A DNA stretch of 64,000 bases from Trema orientale (lineage: Eukaryota; Streptophyta; Magnoliopsida; Rosales; Cannabaceae). Position numbers and translations under genes: made by a program. Positions 43,685 through 53,401 of this stretch are shown here, in pieces (the stretch's first letter is position 1; every line of letters starts with the position of its first letter). The notes below the pieces were generated by a model. That model made no database searches, was not told the origin of the DNA, and was given only the letters and a program-made list of their open reading frames with translations. The DNA lies in contig JXTC01000126.1 of NCBI GenBank assembly GCA_002914845.1, positions 732,874-796,873 on the forward strand. The letters run 5' to 3'.

Positions 43685-45686
43685 TTGTGCTCTGATTAAT
43701 TAATGAGACATGTGATTAATTAAAACGAAATAAAAAGTAATTAAAATTAAGGTTAAATCACATGATGTATACAGAAAGGGCCACCGCAATACGTGCCACT
43801 TGTGGGCGATCGAAATAAGAAACGACACACCCTATGACGCCTTTGCCACATTGGTGATTGTAAAAATGACTCATTTAGTGTATATGTATATAAGAGTTAC
43901 CACAATACTATCTGCATATCGAAGTCCTTATGAGCGGTCGATATAGAAAACGACACTTCCCACAACACCATTACCACATTGGTGATTGCAGGGATAACGT
44001 ACTTACGATATAATAATAATTATGTCGTAGTAATAATGTAAGGGTTATCACAATACTTCCTAAGTGCGGAAGTCCTGATAGGCAGTTGTAATAAGTAATA
44101 ACACTTCCTACAACATCCTTACCACAAAAGGCAGTTGCTAGGATAACTTGCTTACGTGAGATGATGATAATAGTATAATAATGCAATAATGATAAAGTAG
44201 TATAGTTGACGGACGCAAATAAATTGACCATAATATCAATTAGAAATCAACTATAGAAAATGAAGGGTTAGATAATAAAACGAAAATAATAATAAATAGG
44301 AGATAATGAAAGAACATGAAATCCCAAACTTGTTCTACAGGTCAAGTACAAAATTCGATGAGAGTAGCTTGGTATCCACAGATTACTGAAGTGTAGATAT
44401 TAGAGCCTATATGCAAGATAACTTGTGAAATGAGTTAGAATTATGCACGTAGAAAAGATGCTATAAAAATAAGATATGAAAAAAAGATGGTAAGAAAATA
44501 ATAAAACAATACAAAAATAGCTTGTAAGAGGATTAATGGGCCTAGAGCATACAAAAAGATAAAAGTGGGTTTAGGAATAGATATATGCAAAAATGAATTA
44601 AAAATGGGACATACAAACTAGACCTATGAAGTATTTATACAAATGATATTTGTGTATATATATGTATATATGAGAAAAAGAATGTAAACAACCCGTGGAT
44701 TATAAAGGATTCTAAGATATATTTATAGAAAAAGATATATATATATATATGTGTGTGTATGTGTTTATGAAGATGAGATGAAGAAAATATTAAAAAAGAG
44801 CCACAGGTTGATGAAAATAATGAGAGAATGGTGATGACATTGATGATGATATTAAGCCATAGAAGGATAAATAGGATAAGCCTATATGTATGTAGATAGA
44901 GGTTTAATGGTTACTGGTGGAGACGAAATATAGTGGTGGCAATAGTGTGGCTACATATTAAGGAAAGGACAAGAGATGTTGATAATGGGGATATGAAACA
45001 AGGCTACGAGTTACACACAAGAACAAGAGAAATAAAGAAAAGGAGAGCTTTGGGCTCTGATTGAACATAAAAGAGAGAGAGAGAAGGGGGGGGGAGCAAC
45101 AGGCAAGAGATATAGAAAGAAAGAAAAGATAATTGTATTGATGTGCTTGAGAGCTGAATGAATATTACAAATTGGAGGAGTGTACCCCTATTTATAGGCA
45201 AAGTCATGCCTTAGCTTCTCTTACAAGGGGATAAAGTGTCAAGTTCATATAGGCTAAGCTAGCAAACACTTATGCTAGAAGTACTTCTAATTACAAGTAC
45301 TTGGTGGGCAAGTATATGAGTTACAAGAGTTTTACGTTATAAGGTCTTGGGTTACAAGTACTTATCCTACAAGTACTTATAGTTTTGGAAGGTTCTAGAG
45401 ACTTTTAGAAGCATAGGGATAGCTTAATCTTGATGATATGGAACATTCCGGAAGCTTTTAGGAGCTTGAAACCTCTTCTACTTGAAGTTGATAGCTTGTA
45501 CATGAGTGTGAGAGAGATAGGCTCCAATATGACTTCTAGCTTGAGCTTGAACGCCATATAGTTCCTCCTCGAGTGACATGTAGTTTAGGTGAGCTAGTAA
45601 TCTTGTGCTTAATTAGTAATCTTATGCTTAATTAGCACTGATCCATGCCTTAGAATTAATTTCAAAAATTAGAAAAACCCCAAAAT
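43685..45686 (-). repeat. 5' LTR of gag-only (TR-GAG-like) element
   Basis: About 2.0 kb; pairs with 38441-40852. The outer end at 45686 is fixed by the point where the two copies diverge (CCCAAAATA). The inner end is placed at a TG after the primer site and is less certain, because the other LTR is truncated there. It has a single copy of the 231-bp unit and no MITE. Confidence 0.75.
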
Positions 45687-46183
45687 AGATGTCAAATTAT
45701 AAATTGTGTTCATCTAGAATGCACTATCTAAAATATCAAATAACATAAATTATGAATATACTTTGTACTATCCATTAAAGATTAATATTACAAGTGCCTT
45801 AATTACTATTTATGTGAAATTAAGATTTAAGCTGTGATACTTATATTAAATCTAAATTTCATGATCTAAAACAATGTGCTAAACAAAATAAAATTAATAT
45901 TTAAAGTCATCACTTCAATGAATAGAGATTCATCATCCCTAACTAGAATGCATAATCATATAATCTTGTCTACATAGATTGTCTACTTCATATTCATCAG
46001 TTCTAAATTACACCTTTAACTTAATAAAGAAGTTTATTTTTCAATGTATAAAATCCAATACACGAAGAATTTTGTATTATTCAACAATTAAGACTTTGAC
46101 ATTTACTTAAATAAAAACAAAACAACTTTGTTCATAGTATAATATTGTTACAAAGTGTCTACTTTAAAGAGAACATTTCTAAA
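45687..46183. other. Unassigned A+T-rich sequence
   Basis: No coding or RNA signal. It could be LTR debris; no partner was found in the window. Confidence 0.35.
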
Positions 46184-46790
46184 AACTTCAATGATCTTTG
46201 CCAATAGCTTGACCTTCACCGATTTTATATTGCCACTACTTTGCTTGTGCTCAAGAAATAGGGAGTCATCTGATCAAGTCCAACCCCTATTTGGTGACTG
46301 GCTAAGGACCAATGACTAGAGTGAGCGACTTCTAGGTTGCTAGATATATGAGCAAACTTATGGCATTTGTCATAACATTGAACCACATTCATGAAATCTT
46401 GGTGCAAGATCAGCTAATAAAAACCTTATCAGAGACTCTTGTGAGCCAGAGTAAAACTACTAGAGTGATTGCATTCATATGTGCACATAACTTCCATGAT
46501 CTTTGCTAATAGCTCAACCTTCACCGATTTTATATTTTCACTGTTGCAAACTTTGCTTGTGCTCGAGAGGTGGGGAGTCGTCTGATCAAGTCCAATCCCT
46601 ATGGCTAAGGACCAATGACTAGAGTGAGTGACTTTTAGGTTGCTTAGGTATGTGAGCAGACCTCTAGCATTTGTCACAATATTGAACCATATTCATGAAA
46701 TCTTGGTGCAGGATCAGCTAATAATAACCTTGTCAAAGACCCTTGTGAGCCAGAGTAAAGCCACCAGAGTGATTGCATGCATGCGTGCAC
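46184..46790 (-). pseudogene. Tandemly duplicated gypsy integrase fragment
   Basis: Two head-to-tail copies of a unit of about 304 bp (46184-46487, 46488-46790). On the minus strand the left copy reads LHQDFMNVVQCYDKCHKFAH, then SSHWSLASHQ and GVGLDQMTPYFLSTSK, then KSVKVKLLAKIIEV. The right copy has SNLKVTHSSHWSLA, GLDQTTPHLSSTSK and KSVKVELLAKIMEV. The C-Y-D-K-C pair fits the second half of the integrase HHCC zinc finger, and the rest fits the start of the catalytic core of Ty3/gypsy integrases. Both copies are broken, with neither flank carrying the rest of pol. Confidence 0.65.
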
Positions 46791-46855
46791 GCACACACAC
46801 AAACACAATGCATACATGCACACTTATTAGTTTCTTTTAGCATATATGTTGCTTT
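46791..46855. repeat. (CA)n-rich linker
   Basis: GCACACACACAAACACAATG and similar; simple sequence between the integrase scrap and an LTR fragment. Confidence 0.6.
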
Positions 46856-47340
46856 TGTTAGAATATATGCTCTAAAAGCATATAACTTCTTGTAATAATG
46901 TTTTCGTTCAGTAAGACATTTGCTTAATTATAAATTTCACGCAATATTCATAATACAATATTATTTATATCAAACATAAAACATATCAAGGATCCAAGAC
47001 TAAAAGTTGATAATAGAATTATTCACACAAAGAACAGTATATTGTAAACATAATTCTACACTTAGTTTAAATGTCGTTGATAGCCTATATAGGATAAAAG
47101 TTGGGTGCTCTATCTGGAATAAGGATTATAGACTCATTATATTTCAATCAAGAGAGATGAGTTTAAATTACTAAAGTATTGATTTTGAACAGAAACCCTA
47201 GGGCCCCTTAAGTATACTAAATCGGACCAAGTGGAACGTCTTAGGCTTTGATCCAATGGATGGTAATGCTAGTTTCTAGCGTGAATTACTCGCACACGTG
47301 ATCTTCAGTAGGCTGAACCATTTTCTTCAATTTCTCTTAA
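46856..47340 (+). repeat. Copia LTR fragment
   Basis: Starts TGTTAGAATATATGCTCTAA and has GAACAGAAACCCTAGGGCC at about 47188, parallel to the starts and middle sections of the other copia LTRs here (59440-60807 starts TGTTAGGGTTTATGCCCTAA). It breaks off near 47340. No internal region attached. Confidence 0.65.
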
Positions 47341-47632
47341 TTTTTATTAAATTTTGAAGTGTCTTTTTTTTCCCCTATAGCTCTAAATCGCTCCATTTAT
47401 ACTATTTTACCTATTTAACCTACACTTACCTATTTAACTTACACAAAACACAAAATAAAATGAAAATAAAGTAAAAGAAACTAAAAGGAAACTAAAATTA
47501 AATTCAAATAAAATAAATAACAAATAATGTACAATAAATAAGTAACAAATAATATCAATTTATTTTAAACAAGAATGAAGCAAAATATCATCATTCAAAG
47601 TACAAAATAACTCTATTTTTATAGAGTTATCA
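47341..47632 (-). repeat. Gypsy LTR start fragment
   Basis: On the minus strand begins TGATAACTCTATAAAAATAG at about 47632, like the starts of LTR B and D. Only about 290 bases remain. Confidence 0.5.
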
Positions 47633-47927
47633 ATGTCATATGCATTGCCAGTAAGCATTTAGCTAGAGACTCGTACAAGTTTTCATACTTCTCTCTATCA
47701 TGGCTACTAATAAAATACTTTCTCAGGACACTCCTAAACATTCTAACACATCATTGTCAAATTGCTCTAGGTAGGACTTGAGCAATTTGTTATCTCCTAT
47801 GGTATGGTTTTAAATAGTTGGATTCCTTCTTATGAATTCAAGATCCTAAGGAACCCACTTTTCGATCCTGGTGCTATTTTTTCTTACCACTTCCAGTAAT
47901 CAAGTTTATCATCCTTTTGTCATAAAG
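47633..47927. other. Unassigned sequence, left flank of the hAT-type MITE
   Basis: No recognised feature. It continues at 56869-57092 once the MITE and the chromovirus are removed. Confidence 0.35.
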
Positions 47928-48055
47928 GTTTTAGATAGAGGTGTCAAATGAGTCATATCATGTTGGCCTGGCCATGTACAGTACAAGCCCTGCAGGGCCA
48001 TGGGCGGTGCCTAGCCCGGCCCTCTACAGGACAAGACCGTGCCAGCACAAACAAG
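47928..48055. mobile_element. hAT-type MITE, left half, with 8-bp target duplication
   Basis: Target duplication GTTTTAGA (47928-47935), then terminal repeat TAGAGGTGTCAAATGAG (47936-47952), then GC-rich sequence (TAGCCCGGCCCTC). The right half lies at 56691-56868. The inner limit is uncertain because the 5' end of the intervening retrotransposon is missing. Confidence 0.8.
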
Positions 48056-48320
48056 CTAAATTGAATTAGAATAATAACCAGAGAGGATATGGGACGTGAT
48101 CTGGCGAGAACAAGAACCAAAGCAACAGCAACAACTATAGTAAAAAGAAAAGGAAGAATAATTTTAATGGTCAAAAAAACCAGAAAAGAGAGCCTCACTA
48201 GCAAAAGAAAGCCAAGGTTGATTTTCCGTCATATATGGGAGGAAACACCCCGGGGAGTGTCATTTTGGCTCAAACACATGTTATATTTGTGGCAAGAAGG
48301 GTTATTATGACAAAAATTGC
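48056..48320 (+). pseudogene. Chromovirus gag C-terminus with zinc knuckle (element F)
   Basis: Basic, asparagine/lysine/glutamine-rich C-terminal Gag, then CYICGKKGYYDKNC at 48279-48320: a C-x2-C-x4-H-x4-C zinc knuckle in which the histidine is replaced by tyrosine (TAT). The 5' LTR, primer site and most of gag are missing to the left, where MITE sequence abuts. Nucleic-acid binding would be the role in an intact element. Confidence 0.7.
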
Positions 48321-48930
48321 TACAGCAAACAGAACTAGCTGAACTAGCTAGGTATACCTAGGCCACAAGGATCTCAAATCCATAACATACAGATCAAACT
48401 TGAGGAACCTCAGGTTAGTCAAGGAAGATTAAAAGGTCCAGAGACTAATGCACAAGTGTACAGCTCTACCTTCAAGAGCAACCTTGACTGCAAGCCATTG
48501 GATTAGGCACGTTCCGATAATTATAATCACTAGAGAACTGTATGCCAACCTAGTCATCCTAGAAATAACGGATTATGATGTCATTCTGGGAATGGATTTT
48601 TTAGGTAGGTATAATGCTAGTATTAGATGTTGAAGTCGTAAGGTCACATTCAAGCCTCCAGAAGCAGAAAAGTTCACTTATAACATAGATTCTATGAAAC
48701 AATCTCGGATGTTAATATCAGCAATACAAGCAAGGAGAATGTTGAATAATGGGTGTCTGGGATATTTAGCTAATATCCTAGATAAGAGTAAAGAAGAAAA
48801 GAAGAGGTCAGAGGATGTAACAATCGTCAAGGAGTACGTCAACGTATTTCTTGAAGATCTACCAGGACTACTGCCAAAGTGAGAAATTTTCTTCGAGATC
48901 GAATTACTATCGGGTACTACCCCTATTTCC
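48321..48930 (+). pseudogene. Chromovirus protease and linker (element F)
   Basis: DYDVILGMDFLGRYNASI at about 48570-48625 is the second half of the retropepsin fold. The active-site loop that should lie upstream is not readable. A TGA follows at about 48632, then SMKQSRMLISAIQARRMLNN and YVNVFLEDLPGLLPK, stop, and the [19 protein letters not shown] lead-in to RT. Several stops. Confidence 0.75.
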
Positions 48931-49513
48931 AAGGCACCATACAGAATAGCTCCCGCTGAGTTGAAGGAGCTGCAAACTCAACTGCAAGAGTTGTTAGACA
49001 AAGGTTTGATCAAACCAAGCCACTCACCATGGGGCACACCAGTGCTATTCGTAAAGAAAAAAGACGGCACATTCAGAATGTGTATCGATTATAGGGAACC
49101 AAATAAGGTCACTATAGAGAACAAATATCAATTGCTAAGAATAGACGACTTATTCGATCAACTAAAGGGAGCTGTAATTTTCTTGAAGATCAATCTGCGA
49201 TCCGGCTACCATCAATTGAGAATTAAAGAAAGTGATGTTTTGAAGTCTGCTTTTCGAAACCGATATGAACATTATGAGTTCTTAGTGATGTCTTTTGGGT
49301 TAACCAACGTCCATGCAACATTCATAGACTTAATGAATCGAGTGTTCAAGGAATACTTGGACAAATTTGTCATAGTCTTCATTGATGATATCTTGATTTA
49401 TTCAAGGTCTCAAGAAGATCTGGAACAACATCTGAGACTCGCATTGCAGAAATTGAGGGAACATCGCCTCTATGCCAAATTCTCCAAGTACGAATTTTAG
49501 CTTGACCAAGTCT
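48931..49513 (+). pseudogene. Chromovirus reverse transcriptase, first part (element F)
   Basis: An open run of about 180 codons from [77 protein letters not shown] and [20 protein letters not shown]. The catalytic F-I-D-D is intact at about 49376-49390. The frame ends with a TAG at 49498 in a place where the next codons (LDQV) still read on. A solo LTR then interrupts it. Best fit is a Tekay/Del-type Ty3/gypsy element. Confidence 0.92.
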
Positions 49514-51207
49514 AGTTTTGTCACACTCCGATTCACGTGCATGCTTACATGTTATGTGTAATGGAGCTTTGTCTAGTTCTAAGTTAATTAGAGGAGTTAA
49601 GCTGGTCAATGAGGAGCTTAATGATTTTATAAGTTCATAAAGATCCTAGCAAAAGGATTTCACGTTTTATGAGACAGACTTTTGCTGTTAGGTTTTTTAG
49701 AATAAAAATGAGTTAAGCTACTGACCGAGGTATTTAGCAGTGTAAACTTTTGATGATAAACAATATGATGAAAGAAAATATTTTCGACGAAAACTGACAG
49801 TTAAGTTTCCAACAATCTAGAATAAATAAGCTGCTGACGGAAGAGACAAGATTATTACTGATGTTATGATCAATTTCTGAGGAGAAGTTAGTATTTCTCG
49901 ATTTTTGTGCTGGACAGTTCTATAAATCATGATATTTTGATGATAAGTCAAAAAAAGTGAAGCACGAGGTGTTCTGAGCATGATGTGTCTGTAAGCACGA
50001 GGTGGCACTGTAAGCACGAGGTATCAAATCAAAGCACGGGGTGTAAAGTTCGAAAGCATGAGGTGTCAATAGGAAGCACGTAGTGGAATAGGGCAAGCTA
50101 GGTGTCAAGCATACAAATGACGTTAGTGGCAACTACGTGTCAACATTTAGGTTGAGTTAAGTGGCTCGATGTGGATAGAGCATGTAGCGCTAGGTGTCAC
50201 GATGGAGGAAGCTTTAGGTGAAGAGTAAGCTGCTAGCTTGAGGAGCTTAGTGAAATCTATAAGTAGGCCTTGAGAATTAGTTTTAGACATACAGTACTCC
50301 ACCCATATTTTTAGTAAAGTTTAGAGAAAAAAAAAATGAAAGAAAGATAGAGAGAAGTTTGGAGATAGATACGAAGATTAAGAGGAATATCGACTAGAGG
50401 TAAGTAAAGATAAACACTTTTACTGCGTTACAAGAGCATAGTAAGTACAAGTATTTTCTAAATATTATGTGAAAGACGTGCTTATTTATATGTACCTATG
50501 TATACTACGTGTTCATGGCATATGTATAAGGCACGTTTATGAAGGAAAAGTTAAAGTGATTTTAAGATGTTCATGTTTTAAAGAAAAGGTTACCATTGTA
50601 CCTAAGTTTCTAAGTTATGAAGTATGGCTCCTGGCTTAGTGACTGTGTAGAAAAGAGATAGCGAAATCCCTTGAGGTTAAGTCCAAGATAGGGTGAACCA
50701 AACAAAAGGGAGGTCAAATCCCTTGAGGCAAAAGAGCCAAGACAGGGTAAGCCTCAAATGATATTTATTAAGAGGTCTACTATGTCACTAAGTTAGAAGT
50801 TATGCTTAAAATGGGGCTCAAAATGATGTTTAAAGAAAGAATGTTTTCCAAGAAAGTTGTACAATGGGTAACAAATATTTTTATAGTACGTCATTATTGA
50901 TATGCATGCACCGTCTTTACTTACTGAGCGTTAGCTCATTATAATTCTTGTAATGCAGGTTTTATTTGCATCTGTAGATTCCTGAAAGTAGGCTGAGCTG
51001 CAGTTCCATTCATCCTATGATACGATTATGTTTTATTTCAAAATCTTTAATTGTAAAAAAAAAATGAAGTCTTATGCCCTTTTCAGTTCTTCCGCTTTCA
51101 AATGCTCCGTTTTCAAAGAAAGTTACGAAGGCTTAACGCGCCTTGGCTTAGCTAGTTACGCTTTCAAGCAGAGTCTGACCGGCTTGGTTAGGGGCCGTTA
51201 CAAGTTT
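49514..51207. mobile_element. Solo LTR nested in the chromovirus RT, with 5-bp target duplication
   Basis: LTR 49519-51202 (1684 bp), starting TGTCACACTCCGATTC and ending GGGGCCGTTACA, flanked by AGTTT on both sides (49514-49518, 51203-51207). Removing it and one AGTTT rejoins the RT reading (QV, stop, FLGHVIS). It has a TATA-like CTATAAGTAGG at about 50258, and a minisatellite at 49958-50105. TGTCAC...TTACA ends suggest a chromovirus LTR from a family other than its host. Confidence 0.93.
49958..50105. repeat. AAGCACGAGGTGT minisatellite in the solo LTR
   Basis: About eight variants of AAGCACGAGGTGT at spacings of 15-22 bases (for example at 49961, 49993, 50011, 50031, 50053, 50074). Confidence 0.75.
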
Positions 51208-52014
51208 CTAGGACATGTCATCTCAAGTGAAGGTGTGTCAGTAGACCCGTCAAAGATAGAGGCAATCAATAATTAGTCACCACCCAAAGCTATGACAGAA
51301 CTAAGGAGCTTTTTGAAATTAGCAGTTTATTATCGAAGATTTGTAGAAGGATTTTTAAAACTTGTTGCACCTCTCACAGCCCTTACACAAAAAGGAAAGA
51401 AATACGAATGGATGGACAAGTGCGAAAAAAATTTTCAAGAGCTGAAGAATAGACTTACTAGTGCACCTATCCTTACCATCCCATCAGACGAAGGACAGTT
51501 TGACATCTTTAGTGATGCATCGAAGTTGGGACTAGGAGTAGTATTGATGCAAAATGGAAAAGTCGTGGTGCATGATTCTCGACAACTCAATGAGTATGAG
51601 AAGAATTATCCAACTCATGATCTAGAACTTGCTGCTATAGTATTCGCTCTCAAACTTTGGCGACAGTACTTGTACGAGACTCAATGCCGAATTTACACTG
51701 ATCATAAAAGCAAAAAATACATATTCACTCAAAAAGAGTTGAACATAAGGTGGCGTAGATGGCTGGAGTTAATTAAGAATTATGATTGTGAAATCCTATA
51801 CCATCCAGGTAAGGAAAATAAGGTCCTAGACACACTAAGTAGGAAAATAACTACAACCTTGATGTCAATAAAAGCCTTACCTAAACCCTTACAAGAAGAT
51901 ATTAACAGTGTCGGTTTAGTATTAATAGTAGAAAAATTGTCAACATTAACTCTCAAACCAAACATTTTGGAGAATATGAAGGAAGCTCAGAAGCTCAATC
52001 CTGCCTTTGTCTGA
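51208..52014 (+). pseudogene. Chromovirus RT end and RNase H (element F)
   Basis: FLGHVISSEGVSVDPSKIEA continues RT after the solo LTR; a TAG at about 51276 (a TGG position by context) is followed by TELRSFLKLAVYYRRFVEGF. RNase H: FDIFSDASKLGLGVVLMQNG, LELAAIVFALKLWRQYLYET and CRIYTDHKSKKYIF, with catalytic Asp, Glu and Asp present, then LYHPGKENKVLDTLSRK. Essentially open from 51292 to 52014. It connects RT to integrase. Confidence 0.92.
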
Positions 52015-52890
52015 ATTAGAGAAGATATTACGGAGGGTAGACAGTCAGAGTTTAGTATCTCTCCTGATGGAATCCTCAAATTAAATGGTAGACTGTGCAT
52101 ACCAAACGATGTAGAAATGAGAAATCAAATCCTTTCTGAAGCATATGAATCCCCTTATTCTGTCCGCTCTGGTGCAACAAAGATATATAACGATCTAAAA
52201 GAGTACTTTTGATGAATTGGGAATGAAAAATGACGTGCCTAAATAAGTCAAAGCCGAACACAAGAGACCTACTAGAGAGTTACAACAAATTGTAATTTCT
52301 AAGTAGAGATGGGAGAAAATTGCCATGGATTTTATAGTTGGATTATCCAAAACGCGTGAAAGATACGACACAATATGGGTGATTGTGGACCGATTGACTA
52401 AATCAGCACATTTTCTACCAATAAAAATCACTTATTCATTGGAAAGGTTGGCTGAATTATATATGACTGAGATAGTCAGACTACATGGAATACTACGATC
52501 GATCATTTTTTACCTACCACGACAGTCGATTTACTTCTACTTTTTGGAGGAAGGTTTAATAAGCTTTAGGAACAAAGCTACTTTTTAGCACGGCTTTCTA
52601 TCCACAAACTGATAGGCAATCAGAACAGACCATCCAAACTCTTGAGGATATACTCAGGGCATGTGCGATATACTTTAAGGGAGCGTGGAACAAGAAGCTT
52701 CTATTGATAGAATTCTCTTATAATAATAGCTATCAGGTTTCTATCAAGGCAGCACCTTATGAAGCGCTTTATAAGAGGAGATGTATATCTCCAATCCATT
52801 GGTATGAACCTGGGGAAAAGCATTTATAAACCACTAACTTCATAAGGGTGACCACTGAAGTGGTACCGAAAATCAAGAAAACGATGAAAA
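52015..52890 (+). pseudogene. Chromovirus integrase (element F), decayed
   Basis: After a stop at 52012, SPDGILKLNGRLCIPNDVEM, then SPYSVRSGATKIYNDLKEYF mark the zinc-binding domain, whose C-x2-C half appears deleted near 52205-52240. The catalytic core follows at 52325: MDFIVGLSKTRERYDTIWVI and VDRLTKSAHFLPIKITYSLE, with the first Asp (VDR). Around 52500-52560 the second Asp region is scrambled. HPQTDRQSEQTIQTLED at about 52590-52640 carries the Glu region in another frame, followed by FSYNNSYQVSIKAAPYEALY. At least two frameshifts. Confidence 0.88.
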
Positions 52891-53370
52891 TTGCCCAAAG
52901 TCAACAGAAAAAGCTATGCTGACAAACGGAGAGCACCATTAGAATTTCAAGTGGGAGACGTAGTTTTTCTTAAGGTTGCACCAATAAAAAGTGTAATGAG
53001 GTTCGGGAAGAAGAGAAAATTGAGTCCAAGATATATTGGACCGTTTGAGATCCTCGAACGAGTGGGAAGAGTAGTATATAGGTTGGCTCTATCACCAGAG
53101 TTGGCAAATGTACACAACGTATTTCATGTATCTATGTTGAAAAAGTATGTCTTGGATCCTTCACATGTGTTAAATCATGAACACATCGAGATTCATGAAG
53201 ACTTAACCTACAAAGAAAAGTCAGTCAAAATATTAGCACGTGAAGAGAAAACTCTTCGGAATAAGACAATACCCCTGGTTAAGGTGTTAGGGTGTAATCA
53301 CAAAATCGAAGAAGCTATATAGAAACGAGAAGAAGCGATAAAGAAAAAGTATCCACACCTATTCTAATTT
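52891..53370 (+). pseudogene. Chromovirus integrase C-terminus with chromodomain-like end (element F)
   Basis: KSYADKRRAPLEFQVGDVVF, KRKLSPRYIGPFEILERVGR and ELANVHNVFHVSMLKKYVLD form the GPY/F-type module. The end (KSVKILAREEKTLRNKTIPL, VKVLGCNHKIEEA) matches the chromodomain-like tail of Tekay/Del chromoviruses, proposed to direct insertion to chromatin. A tryptophan expected in V-x-V-L-W appears as glycine here, and a TAG cuts the end. Open for 143 codons. Confidence 0.88.
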
Positions 53371-53385
53371 CGAGGATGAAAATTT

Positions 53386-53401
53386 TGTAAGTAGAGAAGA
53401 T
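53386..53401 (+). other. Polypurine tract of element F
   Basis: GTAAGTAGAGAAGAT directly ahead of the LTR start TGTAAACCC. Confidence 0.65.
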
